Assembly (NCBI RefSeq): GCF_019021925.1
Contig: NZ_CP058990.1
Location: 3,684,001 to 3,748,000 of the forward strand
Reading direction: 5' to 3'
DNA length: 64,000 nucleotides
DNA from: Cellulophaga sp. HaHaR_3_176
GTDB lineage: Bacteria; Bacteroidota; Bacteroidia; Flavobacteriales; Flavobacteriaceae
Positions 34,945 to 44,325 of the stretch are shown here, piece after piece (within the stretch, counting starts at the first letter, position 1; every line of letters starts with the position of its first letter). The notes beneath the pieces are model-generated. The model searched no databases. It was not told the DNA's origin and worked only from the letters and a program-made list of their open reading frames with translations. A program made the position numbers and the translations under genes.

Positions 34945-34975
34945 AAAAAGCCTTCAAATTTCTTGAAGGCTTTTT
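34945..34975 (-). terminator. bidirectional terminator below the 35060 gene
   Basis: 13-bp perfect stem AAAAAGCCTTCAA (34945-34957) and its complement (34963-34975) around ATTTC. On the minus strand it is followed by T's and lies about 85 bp after the stop of the 35060-35506 gene. Confidence 0.85.
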
Positions 34976-35059
34976 AAATAGTGGGATTTTTTATTTTTTT
35001 CAACTGAAGCAGTTAAAATTTTAGTTGAATTTTTTTCTGGTAATTAAATATTTGATAAT

Positions 35060-35506
35060 TTATTTTTCTTCTTCAGAATCCTTTCCAAAGTAGGTAGTAT
35101 ATATTCCATAAAGGATAATAAGACCTAGTAGGCCTAGAATTATTTTTCCACCAATACGATCAAAAAATGAGGCAGAAGCTTCTTCAGAAATTTTAATATT
35201 AGCGGCTGCTGCAATTGTCTTTATTTCATCAGCTGATAATTCAACATAAGTTTCATCATCTACATAACCGGCATAAATTACTTCTGTATTATTATAAGGT
35301 AGCCAAACAATATGACTGATAGTATACATTTTACCTATATCAAAATATCTTCCATCTTCTATTTGATATTCTTCAGTATCTGGTAAGTCTGCAACTTTAA
35401 CAATTCTTTGCTCGTCTCCATAAGGAATAGGAATTCTTGCTCTTGCAATTGCAGAATTTAATCCGAAAAACAAAAGCCCGACAGTAAGTAGTGTGCTTAA
35501 TTTCAT
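35060..35506 (-). CDS. secreted or membrane protein of unknown function
   Basis: A 148-residue protein with a signal peptide (residues 1-21, LNSAIARA), a soluble part (about 22-110, including EEYQIEDGRYFDIGKMYTISHIVWLPYNNTEV split over two strands of a likely beta fold) and a C-terminal helix (about 121-138, KIILGLLGLIILYGIYTTYF) before a Lys/Glu tail. The topology suggests a periplasmic domain held by the C-terminal anchor. I do not recognise the family. It is transcribed alone and ends at a strong terminator. Confidence 0.75.
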   Translation of the reverse strand: MKLSTLLTVGLLFFGLNSAIARARIPIPYGDEQRIVKVADLPDTEEYQIEDGRYFDIGKMYTISHIVWLPYNNTEVIYAGYVDDETYVELSADEIKTIAAAANIKISEEASASFFDRIGGKIILGLLGLIILYGIYTTYFGKDSEEEK

Positions 35507-35708
35507 TGGTTTGTTATTTATATTTAGGTTTTAAATGTATAAAAAATAATCGCTAAAACTTATACTTTAATAAAAATTTAGTTGCGTTTTATCGAAAATA
35601 TTCACACTTGAGAAGGTGAAATTAGCATTTGTGAGATAAGGTTGAGATAAAGTACCACTAGTATCATCAATTTTTTTAAGTTTGTAAGTATAAAATATTA
35701 AGAACAAA

Positions 35709-36287
35709 ATGAGCATATTAGAAGAGTTAGTTGAAAGAAGTGGTAATAAGTGCGAACTATGTACTTCTACAGAAGATTTAAAAGTATATGAAGTTCCACC
35801 TGTTTCAATAAGCGGAATTGATAGTAGCCTTTTAGCATGCGGAGTTTGTGTAGATCAAATAGAAAATCCTGATAGTACAGATGCCAACCATTGGAGGTGT
35901 TTGAATGATAGTATGTGGAGCGAGTATGATACGGTTAAAGTTGTTGCTTGGAGAATGCTTTCTCGTTTAAAAAGTGAAGGTTGGCCTAAAGATTTGCTAG
36001 ATATGATTTACTTAGAAGATGAAACTTTAAAGTTTGCAAAAGCTACTGGCGAGGGTTTAGCAGAAGCAGATAAAATTATTCATAGAGATGTAAATGGTGT
36101 CATTTTAGAAAACGGTGATAGTGTTGTTTTAATTAAGGATTTGAAAATAAAAGGATCAAGTCAAGTTGCTAAGCAAGGTACTGCAATTCGCAGAATTTCA
36201 TTAGATCGTGAAAATGCAGAATTTATTGAGGGTAAAGTGGGGCCTACAATGACTGTAATCATAACAAAATACGTTAAGAAATTATAA
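35709..36287 (+). CDS. PhnA (YjdM)-family zinc-ribbon protein
   Basis: A 192-residue protein. The N-terminus has a zinc ribbon (CELCTS ... ACGVC), and the C-terminal 70 residues (RDVNGVILENGDSVVLIKDL and KIKGSSQVAKQGTAIRRI) match the PhnA/YjdM domain. Despite the name, E. coli PhnA is not established as a phosphonate enzyme. The middle (residues 55-110) has the HWRCLNDSMWSEYDTVKVVAW segment typical of the longer Bacteroidota form. Single gene. Confidence 0.9.
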   Translation: MSILEELVERSGNKCELCTSTEDLKVYEVPPVSISGIDSSLLACGVCVDQIENPDSTDANHWRCLNDSMWSEYDTVKVVAWRMLSRLKSEGWPKDLLDMIYLEDETLKFAKATGEGLAEADKIIHRDVNGVILENGDSVVLIKDLKIKGSSQVAKQGTAIRRISLDRENAEFIEGKVGPTMTVIITKYVKKL

Positions 36288-36293
36288 TTTATA

Positions 36294-36374
36294 GCGTTAG
36301 GGGTCGTAGTGAAAAGCCCGCAGCCGTTTTGCGGTGAGTACTTGTAACGTATAGTCCGACCTTTAGGTAACGCC
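36294..36374 (+). repeat. REP-like intergenic palindrome
   Basis: An 81-base element, more G+C-rich than its surroundings, with nested inverted arms: GCGTTA (36294-36299) with TAACGC (36368-36373); GGTCG (36302-36306) with CGACC (36357-36361); and CCGCA (36318-36322) with TGCGG (36330-36334). The GTCGTAGTGAAAAGCCCGC segment resembles dispersed palindromic units I have met in other Flavobacteria genomes. Only one copy is seen here, so dispersal cannot be confirmed. Confidence 0.6.
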
Positions 36375-36380
36375 ATAAAT

Positions 36381-36412
36381 AAAAGTCCGTTCTCTTAGGA
36401 AAACGGACTTTT
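36381..36412. terminator. bidirectional intrinsic terminator
   Basis: 11-bp perfect stem AAAAGTCCGTT (36381-36391) and AACGGACTTTT (36402-36412), between the convergent PhnA-like and NYN genes. Confidence 0.88.
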
Positions 36413-36420
36413 ATTTTTAG

Positions 36421-37179
36421 CTATTTTTTTTTAGGATTGTGCTTTTGTTTGATGCGAACAAAGATTAATTTATTTCTGCTTTTAGAATTTTCACGTTGCT
36501 CAAGCTCAAAAATATCGATTGATTTTATAAGCGGTGTGAGTTTCTCAAAGCCATAGTTTCTAGAATCGAAATTAGGTTGCTTTTTTTGCAAGAGACTCCC
36601 TACGTCACCAAGAAAAGCCCAGCCATCATCATCAGAAACATCAGCTATGGTGGTTTTTATAAGTTGAATATCTTTTCTGGTGATTTTATCAACAGTGTCT
36701 TTGTTTTCATCTTTTTCAGTATCATTTTCAAGACGTTCTGTTTTCGATTTTAAAATTTCGATATAAATAAATTTATCACAAGCTACTATAAATGGGTTTG
36801 GTGTTTTTTTCTCTCCAATACCTATAACCTTCATGCCAGCTTCTCTTAAACGAGTAGCTAAACGAGTAAAATCACTATCACTTGAGACTAAGCAAAAGCC
36901 ATTTACTTTTTCAGAATACAGAATATCCATGGCATCAATAATCATAGCAGAATCAGTTGCATTTTTACCAGTTGTATAGCCGTATTGCTGAATAGGTGTT
37001 ATCGCATTTTCAAGCAACAAATTTTTCCATTTTGTTAAATTGGGTTTCGTCCAATCTCCATATATTCTTTTAATCGTTGGATTACCGTATTTAGCAATCT
37101 CCTCCATCATTTCTTTTACTTGTGCAGAGGGTATATTATCGCCATCAATTAGTACTGCTAAATTTATATTTGAATCCAT
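36421..37179 (-). CDS. NYN-domain protein with C-terminal OST-HTH/LOTUS-like domain
   Basis: A 252-residue protein. The NYN nuclease fold (about 5-150) shows AVLIDGDNIPSAQ (first Asp), YGDWTKPN, NATDSAMIIDAMDILYS and VSSDSDFTRLATRLREAG, giving the Asp cluster of PIN-like RNases. The C-terminus (about 170-245) has LLQKKQPNFDSRNYGFEKL, typical of OST-HTH/LOTUS RNA-binding domains. LabA/DUF88 relatives are common. It probably acts on RNA, but no target is known. Confidence 0.88.
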   Translation of the reverse strand: MDSNINLAVLIDGDNIPSAQVKEMMEEIAKYGNPTIKRIYGDWTKPNLTKWKNLLLENAITPIQQYGYTTGKNATDSAMIIDAMDILYSEKVNGFCLVSSDSDFTRLATRLREAGMKVIGIGEKKTPNPFIVACDKFIYIEILKSKTERLENDTEKDENKDTVDKITRKDIQLIKTTIADVSDDDGWAFLGDVGSLLQKKQPNFDSRNYGFEKLTPLIKSIDIFELEQRENSKSRNKLIFVRIKQKHNPKKK

Positions 37180-37232
37180 TTTGCGTTATTTTATATTAAA
37201 ACAGTGTTGTGTTAAGTGATAAAATTCTAAAA

Positions 37233-38633
37233 TTATATTTTATTATTTTCAGATAATTCAGTGAAATATTGATAAAAATAAGGGATGGTTTCAATTCCTT
37301 TTAGATAATTCCATACTCCGAAATGTTCGTTAGGGGAATGTATGGCATCGCTATTCAAACCAAAGCCCATTAATATGGTTTTACTTTCTAACTCTTTTTC
37401 GAAAAGCGCAACAATTGGGATGCTACCTCCACTACGTTGTGGAATTGGTTTTTTACCAAAAGTAGCTTCGTATGCTTTTGATGCAGCTTGGTAACCAATT
37501 GTATTTGTTGGAGTTACGTAGCCTTGTCCGCCATGGTGTGGCGTAACTTCAACTGTTACACCTTCAGGAGCGATACTTTCAAAATGAGTTTTAAATAATT
37601 CTGTAATCTCTTTCCAATCTTGATTAGGTACTAATCGCATTGATATTTTAGCGAAAGCTTCGCTGGCAATTACAGTTTTAGCACCTTCACCTATATAACC
37701 ACCCCAAATACCGTTAACATCTAAAGTTGGACGGATTGCGTTGCGTTCATTAGTAGTGTATCCTTTTTCACCATATACAGCATTTATTTTTAATGCATCT
37801 TTATAGGCGTCAAGACTAAATGGTGCTTTTGCCATTTCAGAACGTTCTTCAGTTGATAAATTTTCAACCTTATCATAAAAGCCTGGTATGGTAATATAGT
37901 TATTGTCATCATGTAAACTAGCAATCATTTTGGCTAGTATATTAATAGGGTTTGCAACTGCGCCACCATATAAACCAGAATGTAAATCTCGATTAGGGCC
38001 AGTAACTTTTACCTCTACATAACTTAAACCACGTAAACCTGTAGTAATAGATGGTACATCATTGGCAATCATTCCTGTATCTGATATTAAAATAATATCA
38101 TTAGCAAGTTTCTCTTTATTGTTTGCTACAAAAATGGCTAAGTTGTTACTGCCGACTTCTTCTTCGCCTTCAATCATGAATTTCACATTACATGGTAATT
38201 GGTTAGTTTTTACCATAAATTCTAATGCTTTTACATGCATGAACATTTGCCCTTTATCATCGCAAGCACCACGAGCAAAAATTGCACCTTCAGGGTGTAA
38301 ATCTGTTTTTTTAATAACAGGTTCGAAAGGCGGAGAGGTCCATAAATTGATAGGATCTGCTGGCTGTACATCATAATGACCATAAACTAGTACTGTTGGA
38401 AGCTCTGGATTTATTATTTTTTCACCATATACTATCGGGTATCCATCGGTCTCACAAATTTCTACACTATCACAACCCGCAGCAGAAAGTGCGTTTTTTA
38501 CGGCTTCTGCTGTATCTAAAACATCTTGTGTATATGCGGTGTCGGCGCTTACAGATGGTATTTTTAGTAGTTCTATTAACTCTTTTAAAAAACGTTCTTT
38601 GTGCTCAGAAATATAATTATCTATACTTTCCAT
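37233..38633 (-). CDS. M20-family dipeptidase
   Basis: A 466-residue metallopeptidase of the M20 (CNDP-like) type. VLVYGHYDVQPAD holds the first metal His and the Asp after two residues, IEGEEEVGSNN the catalytic Glu and metal Glu, and the dimerisation (lid) domain lies about 200-375 with LHSGLYGGAVANP. The late metal ligand is in the C-terminal NSDAIHSPNEHFG. It hydrolyses di- and tripeptides in the cytoplasm. The chromosome around it carries no specific operon. Confidence 0.92.
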   Translation of the reverse strand: MESIDNYISEHKERFLKELIELLKIPSVSADTAYTQDVLDTAEAVKNALSAAGCDSVEICETDGYPIVYGEKIINPELPTVLVYGHYDVQPADPINLWTSPPFEPVIKKTDLHPEGAIFARGACDDKGQMFMHVKALEFMVKTNQLPCNVKFMIEGEEEVGSNNLAIFVANNKEKLANDIILISDTGMIANDVPSITTGLRGLSYVEVKVTGPNRDLHSGLYGGAVANPINILAKMIASLHDDNNYITIPGFYDKVENLSTEERSEMAKAPFSLDAYKDALKINAVYGEKGYTTNERNAIRPTLDVNGIWGGYIGEGAKTVIASEAFAKISMRLVPNQDWKEITELFKTHFESIAPEGVTVEVTPHHGGQGYVTPTNTIGYQAASKAYEATFGKKPIPQRSGGSIPIVALFEKELESKTILMGFGLNSDAIHSPNEHFGVWNYLKGIETIPYFYQYFTELSENNKI

Positions 38634-38710
38634 TCTATAATTTTAGGATAATATAAAACTACAAAAAAGAAGTTTTTTCAACTAAGTATTTCTAAATTGA
38701 TTTTTTAATT

Positions 38711-38718
38711 TATATTTG
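38711..38718 (+). promoter_or_regulatory. -10 element of the tRNA-Leu gene
   Basis: TATATTTG, a perfect TAnnTTTG, 55 bp before the tRNA. Confidence 0.55.
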
Positions 38719-38772
38719 CACTCCTTTAGCGGAAGAAAATTTATTTTTTCAACTTAAAAAAGGGTGATTAAT

Positions 38773-38854
38773 GCAGGCGTGGTGGAATTGGTAGACACGC
38801 TAGACTTAGGATCTAGTGCCTTGCGGTGTGAGAGTTCGAGTCTCTCCGCCTGTA
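38773..38854 (+). tRNA. tRNA-Leu (anticodon UAG)
   Basis: Acceptor arm GCAGGCG with CGCCTGT, D-arm with GGAATTGGTAGACAC, anticodon stem CTAGA/TCTAG around the loop CTTAGGA (anticodon TAG), variable arm of class II length, and TpsiC arm GTTCGAGTC. The 3' CCA is not encoded. The gene reads CUA codons. Confidence 0.97.
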
Positions 38855-38860
38855 CGAACA

Positions 38861-38890
38861 AAAAGCCGAAGATGAAAATCTTCGGCTTTT
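38861..38890 (+). terminator. terminator of tRNA-Leu
   Basis: 13-bp stem from AAAAGCCGAAGAT (38861-38873) and its complement (38878-38890) around GAAA, followed by T's. Confidence 0.9.
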
Positions 38891-39143
38891 TTGTTTTTAA
38901 AAGTATGTGGTTTTAAAAATTACTCACTCTAAGAGTAAGAGTATGTTTAGATACTTTTTTGTTGTCTAAAATAAAATCAATCTAATTTTCTTCATTTAAA
39001 ACGCAATTTCATATAAAAATAACTTATAGCCTTTCAATTGTTACACTTTTAAAATAAGGGGGGTGTTTATGAGAAATTGCAAGATTTATAGTGGAAAAAA
39101 TAAGTAGTTGACAATGTTTTTCTTTTTTATGAAAAAAATAACA
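38891..39143. other. AT-rich gap between tRNA-Leu and the susC promoter
   Basis: No reading frame, RNA or clear dyad is seen. Confidence 0.5.
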
Positions 39144-39187
39144 TATATTTGGTTTACTAAAGTGGTAAACCAATTTGGGTAACCAAA
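39144..39187 (+). promoter_or_regulatory. susC promoter with palindromic operator
   Basis: TATATTTG (39144-39151) is a perfect -10 element. Overlapping its end is a perfect inverted repeat TTGGTTTAC (39149-39157) and GTAAACCAA (39165-39173) with a 7-bp spacer, and a second IR TTTGG-GTAA-CCAAA (39174-39187) follows. The predicted start site falls inside the first dyad, so a repressor bound there would block transcription. No regulator gene is nearby. Confidence 0.68.
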
Positions 39188-39346
39188 GAATAAAACTCAA
39201 TATTAATTAATATAAACTTAAAAAAATGACAGTAAAGGAGAAAGAATAAAACTAAAAAAGAGGGAAAGTAACTACTCAATCCTTTTATTTTTAATCAATT
39301 CTATGAAAGATTAGAAGAAATTCGAACATTTTTAACGCTTTAAAAT

Positions 39347-39371
39347 AATCTTATTTATTTGAAATAAGATT
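39347..39371 (+). other. hairpin in the susC leader
   Basis: A perfect 10-bp inverted repeat AATCTTATTT (39347-39356) and AAATAAGATT (39362-39371) around ATTTG, in the roughly 315-nt untranslated leader. No T tract follows, so it is not a terminator. The leader also has a short hairpin (TAGGA with TCCTA, about 39413-39434) near its end. Confidence 0.55.
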
Positions 39372-39472
39372 AAATACAACTAAAAAATAAGTTGTGGAAA
39401 AGTAAGGCGTAGTATAGGAAATTTTTATCCTACTTTATTAAGCTCAACGGAATTAACGTAACAAAATCACAA

Positions 39473-42400
39473 ATGAAATTTAAAACTAAACTTTTATTAA
39501 TAGCGATAGCACTGTTAAATATATCGCTTTATGCACAAGACAGTTACCAATTATCTGGTGTTGTTTCTGATGCAAATAATGTGCCTATTCCTGGTGCAAA
39601 CGTTGTAATAGCTAACACTACAAAAGGTACAGCTACTGACTTTGATGGTAATTTTGAAATTACAGTAACTAAAGGAGATGTAATTAATTTTTCTTCTATT
39701 GGATACAGTAACAAATCAGTAACTATAACAGATCAAAAAACATTAAGCATTTCATTAAGTGAAGATGCAAGTCTTCTTGAAGAGGTTGTTGTTGTTGGTT
39801 ATGGTAGTCAAAAAAAGAGTGATATTACAGGATCTGTTTCTTCAGTTAAATCAGAAGAGTTAAATGCATTTCCTGTATTAAATGCAGAACAAGCACTTCA
39901 AGGTCGTGCTGCTGGTGTTGTTGTACAATCAAACAACGGTGGTGAGCCAGGTGCTCCTATTAGTATTAAGATTAGAGGTAACACTTCAATTAATGCAAGT
40001 AGTTCGCCACTAATTGTTGTTGATGGGTTTGTTGGTGCTACAATGCCGCAAGCAAACGATATTCAATCTATGGAAGTATTGAAAGATGCTTCTGCAACTG
40101 CTATATATGGTTCTAGAGGATCAAATGGTGTTGTATTAGTTACAACTAAAAAAGGTAGAAGTGGTAAATTATCTGTAGAACTTAATACTACATACGCAGT
40201 TCAAAATACTTCAAATAAATTAGATTTATTGAATGCGAATGAATTTGCAAATTACCAAAACCAAATTAGAGCTAACAATGGTATTACAGCAGTTTATCCT
40301 CAGGGTACAGCTGATACAGATTGGCAAGATTTAATTTATAAAAGTGGTAGTACAGTAAATCATCAACTTTCTTTTTCAGGAGGTTCAGAGAAAATTAACT
40401 TTTATACTTCAGCTAACTACTTTAAGCAAGATGGTATTTTAGTTAATTCTGATTTTGAAAGACTTACTTTTTTATCTAATGTTGATGCTCAGTTAACTGA
40501 TAAGTTAAAAATGGGTATGAATCTTTTCGGAAGTAGAGGTACTAAAAATGGTGCAGCTACTCAGTCAAATGGTTCTGTTTCTGCAGGTGGAGATGATGTT
40601 ATTACATTAGCTCTTAGATATGCGCCAGACCAAGCTGTTTATAATGAAGATGGGACTTATACTTTTGGTAACACTGTAGGAGATCCTGTTGATAACCCAT
40701 TTGCAGTTGCAACAGAAAGAGTAGATGAAACTAAAACAGATATTTTTAGAGCAAATTTTTATGCTAACTATGATATCATTGAAAACCTTTCTTTTAAAAC
40801 AACATTTGGTTTTAGTACAGAAAATAACACTAGAGGTATTTATCAGCCATCAGTTTTACAACAAACTGCAGGTGGTGAAAGCGGAAGAGCTTCAGTTGAG
40901 CAAAACAAAAAAACAAATGTTTTAAGCGAAAATTACTTAACATATAAAAAAGAAATAGGAAAAGGTAATTTAACGTTATTAGCTGGTTATTCTTACCAGA
41001 ACACTGTTTCAGAGAATTTTTATTCAGAAGCAACAGGTTTTATTTCAGATGCTTTTTCTTACTATGGTTTAGGTTCTGCAACAAATATATTACAACCTGA
41101 TTCTTCTATATCAGAGGTTGAGATCCAATCTCAATTTGGTAGAGTTAATTATGATTTTGATGATAGATATTTATTAACTGCTACAGTAAGAAGAGATGGT
41201 GCTTCTAATTTCGCAGCTAATGAAAAATATGCTATTTTTCCTTCAGCAGCTTTAGGTTGGAAAATTTCTAATGAAAACTTTTTAAAAGATAGTGAGACTA
41301 TTTCTAACTTAAAATTAAGAGCAAGTTACGGTGTAACTGGTAACCCATCTATTGGTGCTTACGAGTCTTTAGCTAGGTTTGAAACTCTTTATGCTTCTAG
41401 TAATGGTGCAACTGTAAGTGCTATTACACCAGAACAAGCAGCTAATCCAAATTTGAAATGGGAATCTTCTTACCAACAAAACTTTGGTCTTGATTTAGGT
41501 TTGTTTAATAATATAGTTACTCTTTCTTTAGATTATTATGATATTGATACTAGAGATTTGATTTTAACTAACAATACTATTACTGAATATTTAGGATATA
41601 CGGGTGATGATATTTTAGCGAACATTGGAGAGATAAACAATAAAGGTTTTGAACTTGCTTTAAATACTAGAAATATAACTAACGATAACTTTAGTTGGAG
41701 TACAGATTTCAATATAGCTTTTACTAAAAATGAAGTTGTAAGTTTAGCGAATGATGCTGATTTGTTTTTTGATGCTACGCCAAGTTACTTCAGTCATGAT
41801 AGAAGTTATGTTTTAAGAGTAGGTGAAGAGGTTGGTCTTTTCTGGGGTTATGAGTATGCAGGAGTTTACCAAGGTGGTGATTTGCCAGCAGGTACATCAA
41901 CATTAGCTGGTGGTGTAGCAGGTGATCCGTTATTTGCTGATAATGATGATAGTGGAGATATTACTGAAGCAGATAGAACAACAATCGGTAATCCTAATGC
42001 AGATTTTACATTTGGTTTCACAAACAACTTTAGCTACAAAAACTGGGATTTAAGTATCTTTTTTCAAGGTTCTCAAGGTGGTGATATTTTTAATTTGACT
42101 AATGTTCAATTAACAAATGGAGATGCTAATACTACTAAAGATAACTTTAATAGTGCTTGGACACCTACAAATACTGACACAAACACTCCTAGAGTTGGTA
42201 ACAACAGTAGTAGAGAAATATCTTCTCGTTTTGTTGAAGACGGTAGTTATGTTAGATTAAAAAACATAGCAGTTGGTTATAACTTACCATTTGATGTTGT
42301 TGAAAAATTAGGAATGGATAATGTGAGATTCTCTTTAAGTGCACAAAACTTATTGACATTTACAAATTATTCTGGTTTAGATCCTGAAGTAAGCTTTTTT

Positions 42401-42508
42401 GGTTCTGGTGGAGATAATAATACATCAGCAAATACAGCTCAAGGTTTTGATTTTGGAAATTATCCAACTGTAAAATCTATCAACTTTAGCCTTAACCTTA
42501 AATTTTAA
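39473..42508 (+). CDS. SusC-family TonB-dependent transporter
   Basis: A 1011-residue outer-membrane receptor. Signal peptide (residues 1-21, ending LYAQD), a carboxypeptidase-regulatory-like domain (SGVVSDANNVPIPGANVVIA and following, about 25-100), the plug domain (SVKSEELNAFPVLNAEQALQ ... ATAIYGSRGSNGVVLVTTKKG, about 120-240) and a 22-strand barrel ending NFSLNLKF. It imports oligosaccharides or other large nutrients with SusD as lid, driven by TonB. No glycosidase, sulfatase, peptidase or regulator gene flanks it, so the substrate is unknown. Confidence 0.95.
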   Translation: MKFKTKLLLIAIALLNISLYAQDSYQLSGVVSDANNVPIPGANVVIANTTKGTATDFDGNFEITVTKGDVINFSSIGYSNKSVTITDQKTLSISLSEDASLLEEVVVVGYGSQKKSDITGSVSSVKSEELNAFPVLNAEQALQGRAAGVVVQSNNGGEPGAPISIKIRGNTSINASSSPLIVVDGFVGATMPQANDIQSMEVLKDASATAIYGSRGSNGVVLVTTKKGRSGKLSVELNTTYAVQNTSNKLDLLNANEFANYQNQIRANNGITAVYPQGTADTDWQDLIYKSGSTVNHQLSFSGGSEKINFYTSANYFKQDGILVNSDFERLTFLSNVDAQLTDKLKMGMNLFGSRGTKNGAATQSNGSVSAGGDDVITLALRYAPDQAVYNEDGTYTFGNTVGDPVDNPFAVATERVDETKTDIFRANFYANYDIIENLSFKTTFGFSTENNTRGIYQPSVLQQTAGGESGRASVEQNKKTNVLSENYLTYKKEIGKGNLTLLAGYSYQNTVSENFYSEATGFISDAFSYYGLGSATNILQPDSSISEVEIQSQFGRVNYDFDDRYLLTATVRRDGASNFAANEKYAIFPSAALGWKISNENFLKDSETISNLKLRASYGVTGNPSIGAYESLARFETLYASSNGATVSAITPEQAANPNLKWESSYQQNFGLDLGLFNNIVTLSLDYYDIDTRDLILTNNTITEYLGYTGDDILANIGEINNKGFELALNTRNITNDNFSWSTDFNIAFTKNEVVSLANDADLFFDATPSYFSHDRSYVLRVGEEVGLFWGYEYAGVYQGGDLPAGTSTLAGGVAGDPLFADNDDSGDITEADRTTIGNPNADFTFGFTNNFSYKNWDLSIFFQGSQGGDIFNLTNVQLTNGDANTTKDNFNSAWTPTNTDTNTPRVGNNSSREISSRFVEDGSYVRLKNIAVGYNLPFDVVEKLGMDNVRFSLSAQNLLTFTNYSGLDPEVSFFGSGGDNNTSANTAQGFDFGNYPTVKSINFSLNLKF

Positions 42509-42532
42509 TAAATAATTTAAAAAATAAAATAA

Positions 42533-44062
42533 ATGAAAACATATAAATATTTATTCTTATTGATAGGGTTATCAATTGTAGGATGCTCAGATTTAGAAGA
42601 AGAACCTGTAGGGTTATTAGCTCCAGATGGTTTTTTTAAAACAACAAATGATATTCAAACAGCAGTTGATGGTGCACTTACGCATAGTATCAACGAGCAG
42701 TTTTGGGGAAGAAAACTTTCTATAGCATTAATGCTACGTTCAGACCTTGTAAGTCTTGCTTCTAACGAAACAAGAAGAGTAGAGCATAATGAGTTTACTA
42801 CTTTAGCGAGTAATGGAATGATTAGCGAATTTTGGCCAAGAACTTACCAAGGTATCGCAGCAGCAAACCAAGCTATTGCAGGTGCTGAAGATGTAGAGGT
42901 TTCTGATGATATCAAAAACCCAGTAACTGCACAAGCTTATTTCGCAAGAGCATTTTACTATTTTCATTTGGTAAGATTATTTGGAGATGTTCCTTATATT
43001 GATGAGCCAATAACAGATGTAGATGCAGCAACTTCTATCTCTAGAACTCCAGCGGCAGAAGTATATGCAAACATTATTGAAGATTTAAAATTTGCTAAAG
43101 CTTGGTTACCTAATACAACAGCGTCAAGAGCAATACCTTCTAAGGGAGCAGCAAGTTCTTATTTATCTCTGGTTTATTTAACTATGGGAGATTGGGAAAA
43201 TGCTTTTAACGAATCTGAAGAAGTTATTACAAATAGCGGAATTTACAATTTAGGTTTAGATCCTAATTTCCAAAATTTATTTAATGCAAATGAAATTGAT
43301 GCATCTATAGAACCAATATTTTCTATTGATTACAATAATTTTGAGGCAGAAGATAATGCTTACGATCAAGTTGCTCCAATGACAGGTATTAGAGGAGATG
43401 ACAGAAACTTAGGTGGTGGATGGTCAGTTGCGGTTCCAACTCTTGCTGTATATACAACATGGGATGCTGGTGATTACAGAAGAGCTGTTAGTATGGATGA
43501 CGAAGCTTCAATTGGTGGTGTTATTGTTGATTTTACTCAATTTGACATAAGTGGACATGAATTTGCTAAAAATAATCCATATGTAGCAAAATATATGCGT
43601 TTCCCTGGTGCTTTTGCTCGTGCTAATGCTAGAGCAACAAGCCATAATTATTCTATGATTAGATATGCTGAAGTATTGTTAATAGCAGCAGAAGCTGCTG
43701 TAGAATTAGGAGATAACGCTTCTGCACTTAAATATGTAAATCAAGTAAGAGAAAGAGCAAGAATGGGTGGTTTAACACAGACTGGTGCTGGTGTTGAAGT
43801 AGAAGTTGCTCCTGGTGCTGTACCTGCGGATTTAACAGGAACGGTAACTGTTAATGATATTTTAGAAGAGCGTAAGTACGAGTTCGCTTTTGAAGGTATT
43901 AGATGGTATGATATTGCAAGAAGAAAAATTGGTGATCAAGTATTTAGTGCTTCAGGGTTAGAAGGTGCTAAACCATTCTTTAATGCAGATGATTATTTAT
44001 TACCATTACCAGAAGATGAGTTGGAAAGAAACCCTAACTTAACTCAGAACCCTGGCTATTAA
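42533..44062 (+). CDS. SusD/RagB-family nutrient-binding lipoprotein
   Basis: A 509-residue surface lipoprotein; lipobox IGLSIVGC (Cys at residue 18). It has TPR-like helices with FARAFYYFHLVRLFGDVPY and the C-terminal RYAEVLLIAAEAAVELG, and VNQVRERARMGG followed by EERKYEFAFEGIRWYDIARRKIGD, all hallmarks of SusD/RagB. It caps the SusC barrel and binds the nutrient. The gene is 24 bp after susC and ends the operon, as shown by the terminator at 44115-44150. Confidence 0.95.
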   Translation: MKTYKYLFLLIGLSIVGCSDLEEEPVGLLAPDGFFKTTNDIQTAVDGALTHSINEQFWGRKLSIALMLRSDLVSLASNETRRVEHNEFTTLASNGMISEFWPRTYQGIAAANQAIAGAEDVEVSDDIKNPVTAQAYFARAFYYFHLVRLFGDVPYIDEPITDVDAATSISRTPAAEVYANIIEDLKFAKAWLPNTTASRAIPSKGAASSYLSLVYLTMGDWENAFNESEEVITNSGIYNLGLDPNFQNLFNANEIDASIEPIFSIDYNNFEAEDNAYDQVAPMTGIRGDDRNLGGGWSVAVPTLAVYTTWDAGDYRRAVSMDDEASIGGVIVDFTQFDISGHEFAKNNPYVAKYMRFPGAFARANARATSHNYSMIRYAEVLLIAAEAAVELGDNASALKYVNQVRERARMGGLTQTGAGVEVEVAPGAVPADLTGTVTVNDILEERKYEFAFEGIRWYDIARRKIGDQVFSASGLEGAKPFFNADDYLLPLPEDELERNPNLTQNPGY

Positions 44063-44114
44063 ATATATTAATATAGTTTTGATTAACTATATAAAATTTT
44101 TTGAGTTAGTTTAA

Positions 44115-44150
44115 AAAATTCACTGGTCTTATTTAAGATCAGTGAATTTT
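44115..44150 (+). terminator. terminator of the susCD operon
   Basis: A long stem with one mismatch: AAAATTCACTG-G-TCTTA with TAAGA-T-CAGTGAATTTT, about 16 bp, followed by TGTTTTTT. Confidence 0.85.
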
Positions 44151-44234
44151 TGTTTTTTATAAGCTTTTTTTTTAAACAAATATTAATTGATCTAAGCTTG
44201 ATTTAATAACGATATTAAGGTTTTAGTGCACGAG

Positions 44235-44290
44235 TAGGTTTAACCCAAAGCACCTTTCGATAATTCGAAAGGTGCTTTGGGTTAAACCTA
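44235..44290. repeat. 26-bp perfect inverted repeat, 4-nt loop
   Basis: Both arms are exact over 26 bp (44235-44260 and 44265-44290) around TAAT. The arm contains CCCAAAGCACC. A tract of seven T's at 44294-44300 follows after a few bases, so it may be a second terminator for susCD, but the length and perfect match are unusual for a terminator. Confidence 0.9.
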
Positions 44291-44325
44291 TATATTTTTT
44301 TAGAATGTTTTATTCATATAACTAA

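Noticed and set aside
44235..44290. Transposon end or attachment site
   Set aside because: No transposase, integrase or target duplication is seen nearby; a terminator-like or structural role is simpler.
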